In this document: piece by piece, positions 25,573 through 32,703 of the stretch
How positions within the stretch are numbered: the first letter of the stretch is position 1
How the letters are laid out: each line of letters begins with the position of its first letter
NCBI RefSeq assembly: GCF_040049275.1
Contig: NZ_JBDZDT010000002.1
Span: 124,001-188,000 of the forward strand
Direction of reading: 5' to 3'
DNA length: 64,000 nt
Origin: Aquabacter sp040049275
Lineage (GTDB): Bacteria > Pseudomonadota > Alphaproteobacteria > Rhizobiales > Xanthobacteraceae
Position numbers and translations under genes: made by a program
Notes under the pieces: model-generated
Database searches by the model: none
What the model was told of the DNA's origin: nothing
What the model saw: only the letters and a program-made list of their open reading frames with translations

Positions 25573-27347
25573 TCCGCAGGCTCCGCATCGACCAGGGATT
25601 TCAGGGTGTCCGCCGGCACGCGGCGGGTGAATTTCGCGAAGGGCTCGCCCGCCTCGCGATTGGTGAGCCACGCCTTCAGGAGCCGCTCCACCAGAACGGG
25701 GGCGTCCTCGGCTTTCACGTCGCGATAAAGCTCGTCGGCGATGGCGGCGTCCGAGCCGAAGCCGCCGCCCGCGAGCAGATGATAGCCGTCCACCGTATCG
25801 CCCTCGTCATTGATGGCGACGCGCGCGCCGATGAGGCCGATATCGCCGATATAATGTTGGGCGCAGGAATGGTGGCAGCCGGTGACATGGATGTTCACGG
25901 GCGCATCGAGCGCGAGGCGCGGCCCGCAATGGTCGCCGATGGCGCGCGCGGTGCCCTTGGTGTCGGCATTGCCGAACCGGCAGCCCTTCGCGCCCGTGCA
26001 GGCGACGAGGCCCGCTTGCAGCACGCTGGGCTCGGCGGTGAGGCCGAGGCCGGCGACCACTTCCTTCACCGCCTTCACGTGTGCGTCCGGGATGCCGGAG
26101 AGGATCACGTTCTGCCAGACGGTAAGGCGCAGGTCGCCGTCGCCCATGCCGTGGGCGATGTCGGCGAGGCCGCGCATCTGCGCAACCGTCATGCGGCCCA
26201 CGGGCAGGCCGATGCCCACCCAGTTGAGGCCCGGCTGCTTCTGCGGGTGGACGCCCAGATGGGCCATGCGGTCCTGCTCGGGGCGCGGCGCCACGGCCTC
26301 CGCCGGGCAGCGCAGCAGGGGCGCGCCGAGCTTCTCTTCCACGGCGGCGAGGAACGTCTCGAAGCCCCAGGCATCGAGCACGTATTTCAGCCGCGCCTTC
26401 TTGCGGTCCGTGCGGTCGCCGCTCTCGATGAAGACGCGGACGATGGCGGCGGACACCTTGGTGGCCTCCTCGGGCTTGAGGATCACGCCGGTGTCGCGGG
26501 CGAAATCCCGGTGGCCGGTGATGCCGCCCAGCGCGAGGCGGAACCATACGCCAGGCGCGATGCCGAAGCCGTCCTTCACCTCGATGGCCTGGAAGCCGAT
26601 ATCGTTGGTGTCCTCCAGCGCGCCGATGCGGCCCGCGCCGTCGAAGGCCACGTTGAACTTGCGCGGCAGGCCGTACATGTCGCGATTGTTCAGGATGTAA
26701 TGGTGCCAGTCCTTGGCGAAGGGCCGGGTGTCCAGCAATTCCTGCGGGTCGATGCCGGCAGTGGGGGTGCCGGTCACGTTGCGGATATTGTCGGAGCCGG
26801 AGCCGCGCGCGGTGAGGCCGAGATCCACCAGCTTCTCCAGCAGGATCACGCCGTCGGTGGCGGGGATGTCGCGCACCTGGAGGTTCGCGCGGGTGGTCAC
26901 GTCGGTGTAGCCACCGCCATGGGCCTCGGCGATGTCGGCGATGCCGCGGAACTGCCAGTGGGTGGCGATGCCGTTGGGCATGCGCAGGCGGCACATGAAG
27001 CTGTCCTGCGCCGGGGCTACGTAGAACAGGCCGTGATACTTCCAGCGCATCACGTCCGGGCCCTTGGGGAATGCCCCCTCCACGGCCGCGTCCTTCATGC
27101 GGGCATAGCTGTCGAGGCCCATCTCCTCGCGCTTGGCCTTCTCCTCGGGGGTGAGCTTCTTGCCCTCCGCCTCGGTGCGGGCCATGGCCTTGTGGCTGGC
27201 CGCGTCCGGGCCGGTGGGCTCGGGCGCAGGAGCCGGCGCGCCGCCCATGCCCCGTCCTGCGCGGGCCACCTGGGCGCCGGCTATTTGGGCACCGGAGACG
27301 AAGCCTTCGAGATAGCGCTTCTGGTCGATGGTGAAATCGCCGCTCAT
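25569..27347 (-). CDS. nirA: Ferredoxin-type assimilatory nitrite reductase
   Basis: A 592-residue siroheme enzyme that reduces nitrite to ammonium with six electrons. The cysteine ligands of the coupled siroheme-[4Fe-4S] centre are visible in ACTGAKGCRFG and VTGCHHSCAQHY. The repeated nitrite/sulfite reductase halves are recognised by HWQFRGIADIAEAHGGGYTD in the first and LRLTVWQNVILSGIPD in the second. About 90 N-terminal residues (Ala/Gly-rich) precede the first domain. It starts 12 bases after the FAD oxidoreductase gene ends and shares ATGA with flp, so the whole group is one unit. Confidence 0.95.
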   Translation of the reverse strand: MSGDFTIDQKRYLEGFVSGAQIAGAQVARAGRGMGGAPAPAPEPTGPDAASHKAMARTEAEGKKLTPEEKAKREEMGLDSYARMKDAAVEGAFPKGPDVMRWKYHGLFYVAPAQDSFMCRLRMPNGIATHWQFRGIADIAEAHGGGYTDVTTRANLQVRDIPATDGVILLEKLVDLGLTARGSGSDNIRNVTGTPTAGIDPQELLDTRPFAKDWHHYILNNRDMYGLPRKFNVAFDGAGRIGALEDTNDIGFQAIEVKDGFGIAPGVWFRLALGGITGHRDFARDTGVILKPEEATKVSAAIVRVFIESGDRTDRKKARLKYVLDAWGFETFLAAVEEKLGAPLLRCPAEAVAPRPEQDRMAHLGVHPQKQPGLNWVGIGLPVGRMTVAQMRGLADIAHGMGDGDLRLTVWQNVILSGIPDAHVKAVKEVVAGLGLTAEPSVLQAGLVACTGAKGCRFGNADTKGTARAIGDHCGPRLALDAPVNIHVTGCHHSCAQHYIGDIGLIGARVAINDEGDTVDGYHLLAGGGFGSDAAIADELYRDVKAEDAPVLVERLLKAWLTNREAGEPFAKFTRRVPADTLKSLVDAEPAE

Positions 27348-27359
27348 GGTTCTTAGCCT

Positions 27360-28565
27360 TCAGGCCGCCACAGGGAGCGCGGACCGGCCGAAGGCCAGGT
27401 CCGCGCGCATGGCGGCGATGGGGGTGCGGTTCGTGATGAGGTCGAGATAGAAGGGGCCATCCGTGGTGTCGCCATAGAGCACCGCGCCGGCGAGCCGCCC
27501 GTCCTTGATGATCAGGCGGCGGTAGAGGCCGAGGCCCCGGTCGGCGAGGACGATCTCCTCGCCTTCGGCGTCGATCTCTCCTGCGGAGAAGACGAACACG
27601 CCGGAGACTTTCAAATTGGTGGAGACGGTGCTGCCCGCATAGTGCGCGTCCCGCCCGGCGAGCCGCTGGGCGAGCACGGCCGCTTGCTCGTAGGCCGGCG
27701 CCACGAGGCCGTAGCAGGCGCCGCGATGCTCGGCGCACTCGCCGATGGCGAAGATGGCGGCATCGTCGGTGGCAAGGCCGTCATCCACGAGGACGCCGCG
27801 ATTGCAGGCGAGCCCGGCCGCGCGGGCAAGATCGGCGTTCGGCCGCACGCCGCAGGCCATGACGATGATGTCGGCCGGCAGCAGGCGCCCGTCCTTCAGG
27901 CGCAGACCCTCGGCACGCTCCGTGCCCTCGATGGCGGTGGAGGAAGCGTTGAGTTCCACCGTGATGCCCTGCGCCTCCACGGCCTGCCGCAGCAGGCCGG
28001 CGGCGCGGGTGTCGAGCTGGCGCTCCATGAGGCGGTCCATGAGATGGACGAGGGTGGTCTGCGCCCCCGCGCGGGCAAGGCCGCTCGCCGCTTCAAGGCC
28101 GAGAAGGCCGCCGCCGATGACCACCGCCCGCGTGCCGGGCTTGCCGGCGGCCATGAGGGCGGAGACATCCGCGAGGTCACGGAAGGTGGTGACGCCGGGA
28201 AGATCCGCCCCCGGCAAGGGCAGGCGGATGGGGTGGGAGCCGGTGGTGAGCACGAGGCGCGAGAAGGGCAGGCGGCGGCCGTCCGCCAGAACCAGCGCGT
28301 GGGCGTCGCGGTCGATGGATGCGGCGGGGGTGCCGTAGATCAGCGTCACGCCCCGCGCGCGCCACCAGTCCGCCGTGCGCAGCTGCGTGTCGCCCGCCGT
28401 GGTCTTGCCGGCGAGCACGTCGGAGAGCAGCACGCGGTTATAGGCGAGGTGCGGCTCCGCCCCCACCACGGCGATGGAATAGCGCCCGAGCGCCCGTTTG
28501 GTCAGCTCCTCGCAGAGCTTGGCGGCGGCCATGCCGTTTCCGACGATGATGAGGGGCTCAGCCAT
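27360..28565 (-). CDS. FAD-dependent NAD(P)H oxidoreductase, NirB/NasB-like N-terminal domain protein
   Basis: A 401-residue pyridine-nucleotide-disulfide-type flavoprotein. Two nucleotide-binding motifs are visible: PLIIVGNGMAAAKL (FAD) at the start and VVIGGGLLGLEAASGLARAG (NAD(P)H) near residue 155; IFAIGECAEH closes the FAD site. It resembles the N-terminal half of large NirB nitrite reductases, here as a separate protein. The ATG at 28565 has GCGGAGG just upstream. It probably passes electrons from NAD(P)H to NirA or NasA. Tight linkage to nirA supports this, but the partner is not proven. Confidence 0.85.
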   Translation of the reverse strand: MAEPLIIVGNGMAAAKLCEELTKRALGRYSIAVVGAEPHLAYNRVLLSDVLAGKTTAGDTQLRTADWWRARGVTLIYGTPAASIDRDAHALVLADGRRLPFSRLVLTTGSHPIRLPLPGADLPGVTTFRDLADVSALMAAGKPGTRAVVIGGGLLGLEAASGLARAGAQTTLVHLMDRLMERQLDTRAAGLLRQAVEAQGITVELNASSTAIEGTERAEGLRLKDGRLLPADIIVMACGVRPNADLARAAGLACNRGVLVDDGLATDDAAIFAIGECAEHRGACYGLVAPAYEQAAVLAQRLAGRDAHYAGSTVSTNLKVSGVFVFSAGEIDAEGEEIVLADRGLGLYRRLIIKDGRLAGAVLYGDTTDGPFYLDLITNRTPIAAMRADLAFGRSALPVAA

Positions 28566-28590
28566 GGATGCCTCCGCTCGCGCGACGGGC

Positions 28591-28725
28591 ACCCTCTCCC
28601 GCTTGCGGGGGAGGGTGGGGGAGGGGGGCGAGCGAAGCGAGGGCGCGCGACCTCTCCTTGTTCCCGGCGTTTTCCGCCCAGCGGCCGGCCCCCTCCCTAG
28701 CCCTCCCCCGCAAGCGGGAGAGGGA
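28591..28725. repeat. Family A inverted-arm repeat, copy A3
   Basis: Inverted arms CTCTCCCGCTTGCGGGGGAG and CTCCCCCGCAAGCGGGAGAG with about 60 bases between, in the 219-base gap between the globin gene and the FAD oxidoreductase gene. It is the second of two A elements that interrupt the nas run. Confidence 0.85.
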
Positions 28726-28784
28726 ATGGGGGTGTGCGCGGGAGGAACGGTCCACAATGCTGAAGCCAGGCGCGCCCATTCCTC

Positions 28785-29213
28785 TCACTCCGCCGCGCTG
28801 GGCGGCGCTTCCGCGGCCGCCGCGATCATCACGGAGGAGAGGAGGCCGTAAGCCTCCGTCCAGGCGTCCTTCACCTCGGGCGTGAAGTCCGGGCCGAGGC
28901 CCTGTTCCAGGGTCCAGAGCAGGGCCGCGCCCACAGGAACGTAGTGCGCGTCCTTAACCCCATAGGCCACGTGGCGCTTCGCCAGCACTTGCGCGGCGGG
29001 CACTACGGCATCGAGGTTGGACAGGCCCCTCACCACCACGGCGAGGGTGCTCATGAGCTTGCGGCCCTGCTCGGTCATGTCGCCCTTGAACATGGGCTTC
29101 ACTTCGGGTGCGATCTCGAACAGGCGGCCGTAGAACAGCGTCGCCGCCGTCTCCGAGATGGGCGCCACCTTGGCAAACGAGGATTGGATCAGGTCCACTT
29201 GGCTGGGAAGCAT
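28785..29213 (-). CDS. Single-domain haemoglobin
   Basis: A 142-residue globin of the Vitreoscilla haemoglobin type, without a reductase domain. It starts LPSQVDLIQSSFAKVAP and carries the region LAKRHVAYGVKDAHYVPV, in which His is the probable proximal haem ligand, followed by LLWTLEQGLG. A strong AAGGAGCG lies before the ATG. In Bradyrhizobium a single-domain haemoglobin (Bjgb) sits in the nitrate assimilation cluster and protects against nitric oxide formed from nitrite; the same placement here, between nrtD and the reductases, supports an NO-handling role. Confidence 0.9.
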   Translation of the reverse strand: MLPSQVDLIQSSFAKVAPISETAATLFYGRLFEIAPEVKPMFKGDMTEQGRKLMSTLAVVVRGLSNLDAVVPAAQVLAKRHVAYGVKDAHYVPVGAALLWTLEQGLGPDFTPEVKDAWTEAYGLLSSVMIAAAAEAPPSAAE

Positions 29214-29240
29214 GGAACGCTCCTTGGCTCGTGAATGCGA

Positions 29241-30041
29241 TCAAGCGGCTTCCACGAAGCGATGGCGCTCGTGGAGGAACTTCAGAACCGCCTCGCGTGC
29301 CCTAAGGTAAATGGGGTTCGCCACCAGCTCGAGACGCCGACGGGGACGGGACAATGTCACTTCGAGTACTTCGCCGATGCGCGCCGAGGGGCCGTTGGTC
29401 ATCATCACGATGCGGTCGGAGAGCAGCACTGCCTCGTCCACGTCGTGGGTGATCATGAGGATGGTGTTGCCCAGTGTGGCGTGGATCTGCATCACGCTGT
29501 CCTGGAGGTGGGCGCGGGTGAGCGCGTCCAGCGCCCCGAAGGGCTCGTCCAAAAGCAGTACTTTCGGCTCCATGGCGAGCGCGCGGGCGATGCCGACGCG
29601 CTGCTTCATGCCGCCGGAAATCTCGGCGGGCCGCTTGTCCTTGGCGTGGACCATCTGCACCAGTTCGAGATTGTGCAGGGTCCAGTCGTTGCGCTCGGCG
29701 CGGGAGCGGGTGCCCGAGAACACCTTGTCCACCGCGAGGCGCACATTGTCGTAGACGGTGAGCCAGGGCAGTAGGGAATGGTTCTGGAACACGACCGCCC
29801 GGTCGGGGCCGGGGCTGTTGACCTCGCGGCCCTCCAGCAGCACGCCGCCGGTGGTGGCCTCGGTCAGCCCCGCCACGATGTTGAGCAGGGTGGACTTGCC
29901 GCAGCCGGAATGGCCGATGATGGAGATGTACTCGCCCTTGGCGATATCGAGCGAGATGTCCTTCAGCACCTCGGTGGTCGCGGCGCCGCGGGTGAAGGTC
30001 TTGCCGATCTGGCTGAACTGGAGATAGGGGGCGTTGGTCAT
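29241..30041 (-). CDS. nrtD: Nitrate/nitrite ABC transporter, ATP-binding protein
   Basis: A 266-residue ABC ATPase. Walker A is IIGHSGCGKSTLLNIVAG, the signature is EISGGMKQRVGIARAL and Walker B is VLLLDEPFGALD, followed by the switch histidine in MITHDVDEA. The start ATG at 30041 has GAGGAGG about 8 bases upstream; a much longer open frame upstream is not coding, because it overlaps the permease gene in another frame. It energises uptake of nitrate and nitrite with NrtA and NrtB (called NasD, NasF and NasE in some species). Confidence 0.93.
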   Translation of the reverse strand: MTNAPYLQFSQIGKTFTRGAATTEVLKDISLDIAKGEYISIIGHSGCGKSTLLNIVAGLTEATTGGVLLEGREVNSPGPDRAVVFQNHSLLPWLTVYDNVRLAVDKVFSGTRSRAERNDWTLHNLELVQMVHAKDKRPAEISGGMKQRVGIARALAMEPKVLLLDEPFGALDALTRAHLQDSVMQIHATLGNTILMITHDVDEAVLLSDRIVMMTNGPSARIGEVLEVTLSRPRRRLELVANPIYLRAREAVLKFLHERHRFVEAA

Positions 30042-30052
30042 TGTGGGCCTCC

Positions 30053-30943
30053 TCAAGACGCCGCGGTGCCGCGCGTGACGATGGCGGAAATGCCGGCCAC
30101 AAGGCGGTCGAGGACGAAGCCCACGACGCCGATATAGACCAGGGCGACGATGATGTCGGGCAGGCGGGAGGAGTTCCACGCATCCCAGATGAAGAAGCCG
30201 ATGCCGACGCCGCCGGTGAGCATCTCCGCCGCCACGATGGCGAGCCAGGACAGGCCCACGCCGATGCGAAGACCGGTGAAAATGTAGGGCGCCGCCGAGG
30301 GCAGCATGATCTTCCAGAAGAATTCCAGCGGGTTCAGCCGCAACACTTGCGCCACGTTCCGGTAGTCCTGCGGGATGTTCCGGATGCCCACCGCCGTGTT
30401 GATGATGATGGGCCAGATGGCCGTGATGAAGATCACGAAGATGGCCGAGGGGTTGCTGTCGCGGAACGCGGCGAGCGCCAGCGGCAGCCAGGCGAGCGGG
30501 GGCACGGTGCGCAGCATCTGGAAGAGGGGGTCGAGGCCGCGCATGGCCCACACCGACTGGCCGATGATGGCGCCCATCAGCACCCCGACCACGGCGGCGA
30601 GGCCGAAGCCCACCGCCACGCGCTGGAGCGAGACCAGCACGCGCAGCCCGAGGCCGATATCCTGCGGGCCGGCGACGAAGAACGGATCGAGGATGAGGTC
30701 CTTGGATTCCGTCCAGATGCGGCTCGGCGGCGGCAGCGTCGCCGTCGGGCCCGCGCAGAGCAGCTCCCAGAGCAGGAGCAGCAGGACCGTCACCACCAGC
30801 GGGGGAATGACGTTCGCGGCGAACCACCTCAGCGCGGACATGAGGCGCGAAGAGGCGGGTGGACGCGCCGGGGCGAGGCGGACCACCTCGGCGCTGGCGC
30901 GCCGTGTCGGCTGCGGCGTTTCCTTCAGGGCGGTGACGGACAT
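30053..30943 (-). CDS. nrtB: Nitrate/nitrite ABC transporter, permease
   Basis: A 296-residue inner-membrane permease with about six membrane helices. The EAA-like cytoplasmic loop is visible around NVAQVLRLNPLEFFWKIMLPSA. It has a roughly 40-residue hydrophilic N-terminus before the first helix. The start at 30943 has GGGAG upstream. The gap to nrtA is 26 bases and to nrtD 11 bases. It is of the taurine/nitrate/sulfonate permease family, and the role in nitrate uptake follows from the neighbours. Confidence 0.92.
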   Translation of the reverse strand: MSVTALKETPQPTRRASAEVVRLAPARPPASSRLMSALRWFAANVIPPLVVTVLLLLLWELLCAGPTATLPPPSRIWTESKDLILDPFFVAGPQDIGLGLRVLVSLQRVAVGFGLAAVVGVLMGAIIGQSVWAMRGLDPLFQMLRTVPPLAWLPLALAAFRDSNPSAIFVIFITAIWPIIINTAVGIRNIPQDYRNVAQVLRLNPLEFFWKIMLPSAAPYIFTGLRIGVGLSWLAIVAAEMLTGGVGIGFFIWDAWNSSRLPDIIVALVYIGVVGFVLDRLVAGISAIVTRGTAAS

Positions 30944-30969
30944 GCGTGTGGCTCCCGAGCTTCCGACGG

Positions 30970-32307
30970 TCAGACTTCGACGCGCTTGATGGTGAGGGTT
31001 TTGAGATAGGCGGCCGGATCGGCGGGATCGAAGACCTTGCCGTCGAAGAAGGTCTCCTTGCCGCGCGAGGTGGAGGCCGGGATGTCCGCCGCGGCGACCG
31101 ACAGGTCCTTGGCGGCCTCGCGCCACAGGTCCTCGCGGTTCACCTTGGAGATGAGCGCCTTCACGTCGAGCGTCGGCTCGAACTTGCCCCAGCGGATGTC
31201 CTCGGTGAGGAACCAGGTGTCATGGCTCTGGAAGGGATAGGACGCATGGTCCATCCAGAACTTCATGTACTGGTCGGAGCCCTTCACCACCCGGCCGTTG
31301 CCGTAATTGATGTCGCCCTTCAGGCGGCCGATGATGTCGGCGACGGGGACGTTGAACCACTGGCGCTTGCCGACAATCTCGGCGAGCTCCTGCTTGTTCT
31401 CCATCTTGTCGCACCATTGCTGGGCTTCCATCACCGCCTTCAGAATGGCCTTGGTGGTGTTGGGGTTCTTGTCCACAAAGTCGGCGCGCAGGGTCAGCGC
31501 CTTCTCGGGGTGGTTCTTCCAGATCTCGCCGGTGGTGCAGGCGGTAAATCCAATGCCCTGGTTGACGAGCTGCTCGTTCCACGGCTCGCCCACACAGAAG
31601 GCGTCCATGTTGCCCACCTTCATGTTCGCCACCATCTGGGGCGGCGGCACGACGATGGTGGAGACGTCCTTGTCTGGGTCGATGCCGGCGGCGGCAAGCC
31701 AGTAGCGGATCCAGAGGTCGTGGGTCCCGCCCGGGAAGGTCATGGCGACCTTCACTTCCTTGCCGTCCGTCCTCTTCTTGGCGAAGGCGGCTTTCAGGGC
31801 GGAGGCGTCGGTGGTGACCTTCAGGTCCTTGTATTCGTTGGAGACCGAGACCGCCTGCGCGTCGAGGTTCAGGCGCGCCAGCAGATAAAGGGGAACGGGC
31901 GTGTTGTTCTGCGTCACCTTGCCGGTGGAGATGAGGTAGGGCATGGGCGAGAGGATGTGCGCCCCATCGATGCCGTTGGCCGCGCCGCCGAGCACGAGAT
32001 TGTCGCGGGTCGCGCCCCAGGAGGCCTGCTTCACCACCTCCACGTCGGGCACGCCATGCTTGGCGAACAGCCCTTTCTCCTTGGCGATCACCAAAGGAGA
32101 CGCATCCATCAGCGCGATATAGCCGAGCACCGCCTTAGTGGTTTCCGGCGCTGCCGCATGAGCGGAGGGCACGCCGCCGGGGAAGATCAGGCGCGCGGCG
32201 TCGAACAGGGCGGCCGTGCCGAGGGCGGCGGCGCTGCCCTTCAGGAGCGAGCGGCGGGACAGCGGGGCCACGGCCGGGCCGGGCTTTTGGTCGGAAGCGT
32301 CGGTCAT
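30970..32307 (-). CDS. nrtA: Nitrate/nitrite ABC transporter, substrate-binding protein
   Basis: A 445-residue periplasmic binding protein. The N-terminus has a twin-arginine signal (LSRRSLLKGSAAALGTAAL), so it is exported folded. The mature part begins about residue 50 and contains LGYIALMDASPLVIAKEKG and MTFPGGTHDLWIRYWL, family features of NrtA-type nitrate-binding proteins. It is the first gene of the nas run. The 150-base leader upstream holds a probable sigma-54 promoter, two hairpins and a terminator (see separate entries). Confidence 0.93.
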   Translation of the reverse strand: MTDASDQKPGPAVAPLSRRSLLKGSAAALGTAALFDAARLIFPGGVPSAHAAAPETTKAVLGYIALMDASPLVIAKEKGLFAKHGVPDVEVVKQASWGATRDNLVLGGAANGIDGAHILSPMPYLISTGKVTQNNTPVPLYLLARLNLDAQAVSVSNEYKDLKVTTDASALKAAFAKKRTDGKEVKVAMTFPGGTHDLWIRYWLAAAGIDPDKDVSTIVVPPPQMVANMKVGNMDAFCVGEPWNEQLVNQGIGFTACTTGEIWKNHPEKALTLRADFVDKNPNTTKAILKAVMEAQQWCDKMENKQELAEIVGKRQWFNVPVADIIGRLKGDINYGNGRVVKGSDQYMKFWMDHASYPFQSHDTWFLTEDIRWGKFEPTLDVKALISKVNREDLWREAAKDLSVAAADIPASTSRGKETFFDGKVFDPADPAAYLKTLTIKRVEV

Positions 32308-32346
32308 TCTGTTCCCCTGTTGGTCGCCTTACGACGGCCCGAAACG

Positions 32347-32399
32347 AAAAAAGCCGCGGACTCACGACGGCGCCTTGGCCATCGGGTGTCAGCGGCTTT
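32347..32399 (-). terminator. Leader attenuator terminator upstream of nrtA
   Basis: On the minus strand AAAGCCGC-T-GAC pairs with GTC-C-GCGGCTTT across about 29 bases, and is followed directly by six T. It lies between the likely transcription start (about 32456) and the nrtA start codon at 32307, so it would end transcription before the operon unless prevented. This is the usual design of NasR/NasT-controlled nas leaders. Confidence 0.72.
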
Positions 32400-32406
32400 G
32401 CTGCGG

Positions 32407-32453
32407 GTCCCGCCATTGGGACAATTGGATCGGCGCGATCTTCGTCGATGCGC
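32407..32453 (-). promoter_or_regulatory. Tandem hairpins, candidate ANTAR (NasT-type) antiterminator site
   Basis: The second hairpin (32407-32422, minus strand) is GTCCC-AATGGC-GGGAC: five perfect pairs closing a hexaloop with A at position 1 and G at position 4, the pattern bound by ANTAR proteins such as NasR and NasT. The first hairpin (32433-32453) is GCGC-ATC-GACGAA-GATC-GCGC with one bulge, also a six-base loop with G at position 4 but G instead of A at position 1. Both precede the terminator at 32347-32399. No ANTAR gene is in the window. Confidence 0.6.
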
Positions 32454-32466
32454 TCGGTATTCCTTA

Positions 32467-32483
32467 TTCAAGAGGCGTGCCAA
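32467..32483 (-). promoter_or_regulatory. Sigma-54-like promoter for nrtA
   Basis: The minus strand reads TTGGCACG-CCTC-TTGAA. The -24 element is a full match to TTGGCACG and the -12 element differs from TTGCA at one base (A for C). Spacing from GG to the -12 dinucleotide is the required 10 bases. It predicts a start near 32456, three bases before the first leader hairpin. Nitrogen control through NtrC would be expected. Confidence 0.58.
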
Positions 32484-32503
32484 TTGGTGTGCGGTGCACC
32501 AAT
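32483..32503. promoter_or_regulatory. Inverted repeat just upstream of the nrtA promoter
   Basis: ATTGGTG-N7-CACCAAT, a perfect 7-base dyad, abuts the -24 box. A second small dyad, CCAAT-GA-ATTGG, overlaps its right side. It may be a binding site for a nitrogen or nitrate regulator. Its orientation does not match the usual NtrC site, and the position is unusually close to the promoter. Confidence 0.4.
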
Positions 32504-32703
32504 GAATTGGAATTGTTATGGAAAGCGCCGATGCTCAAGATGTGAGCAGGTGCGAAATTATCCTTTCGCATGCGCAAAAAAATGGCAGGTGATGCCGGAT
32601 GCAGCACCGGCAGAGGTCACGGTGCCGCGGGAGTCTTGCGGCGGGGTCCGCCCCCGGTCCAACATGCCGGCGGCCCGGCGGGGGCCGCGAGCGGGAGCGG
32701 AAC

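Noticed and set aside
23767..28725. A CRISPR array suggested by regularly recurring repeats
   Set aside because: The repeats are inverted pairs scattered over tens of kilobases, not direct repeats with uniform spacers, and no cas gene is present.
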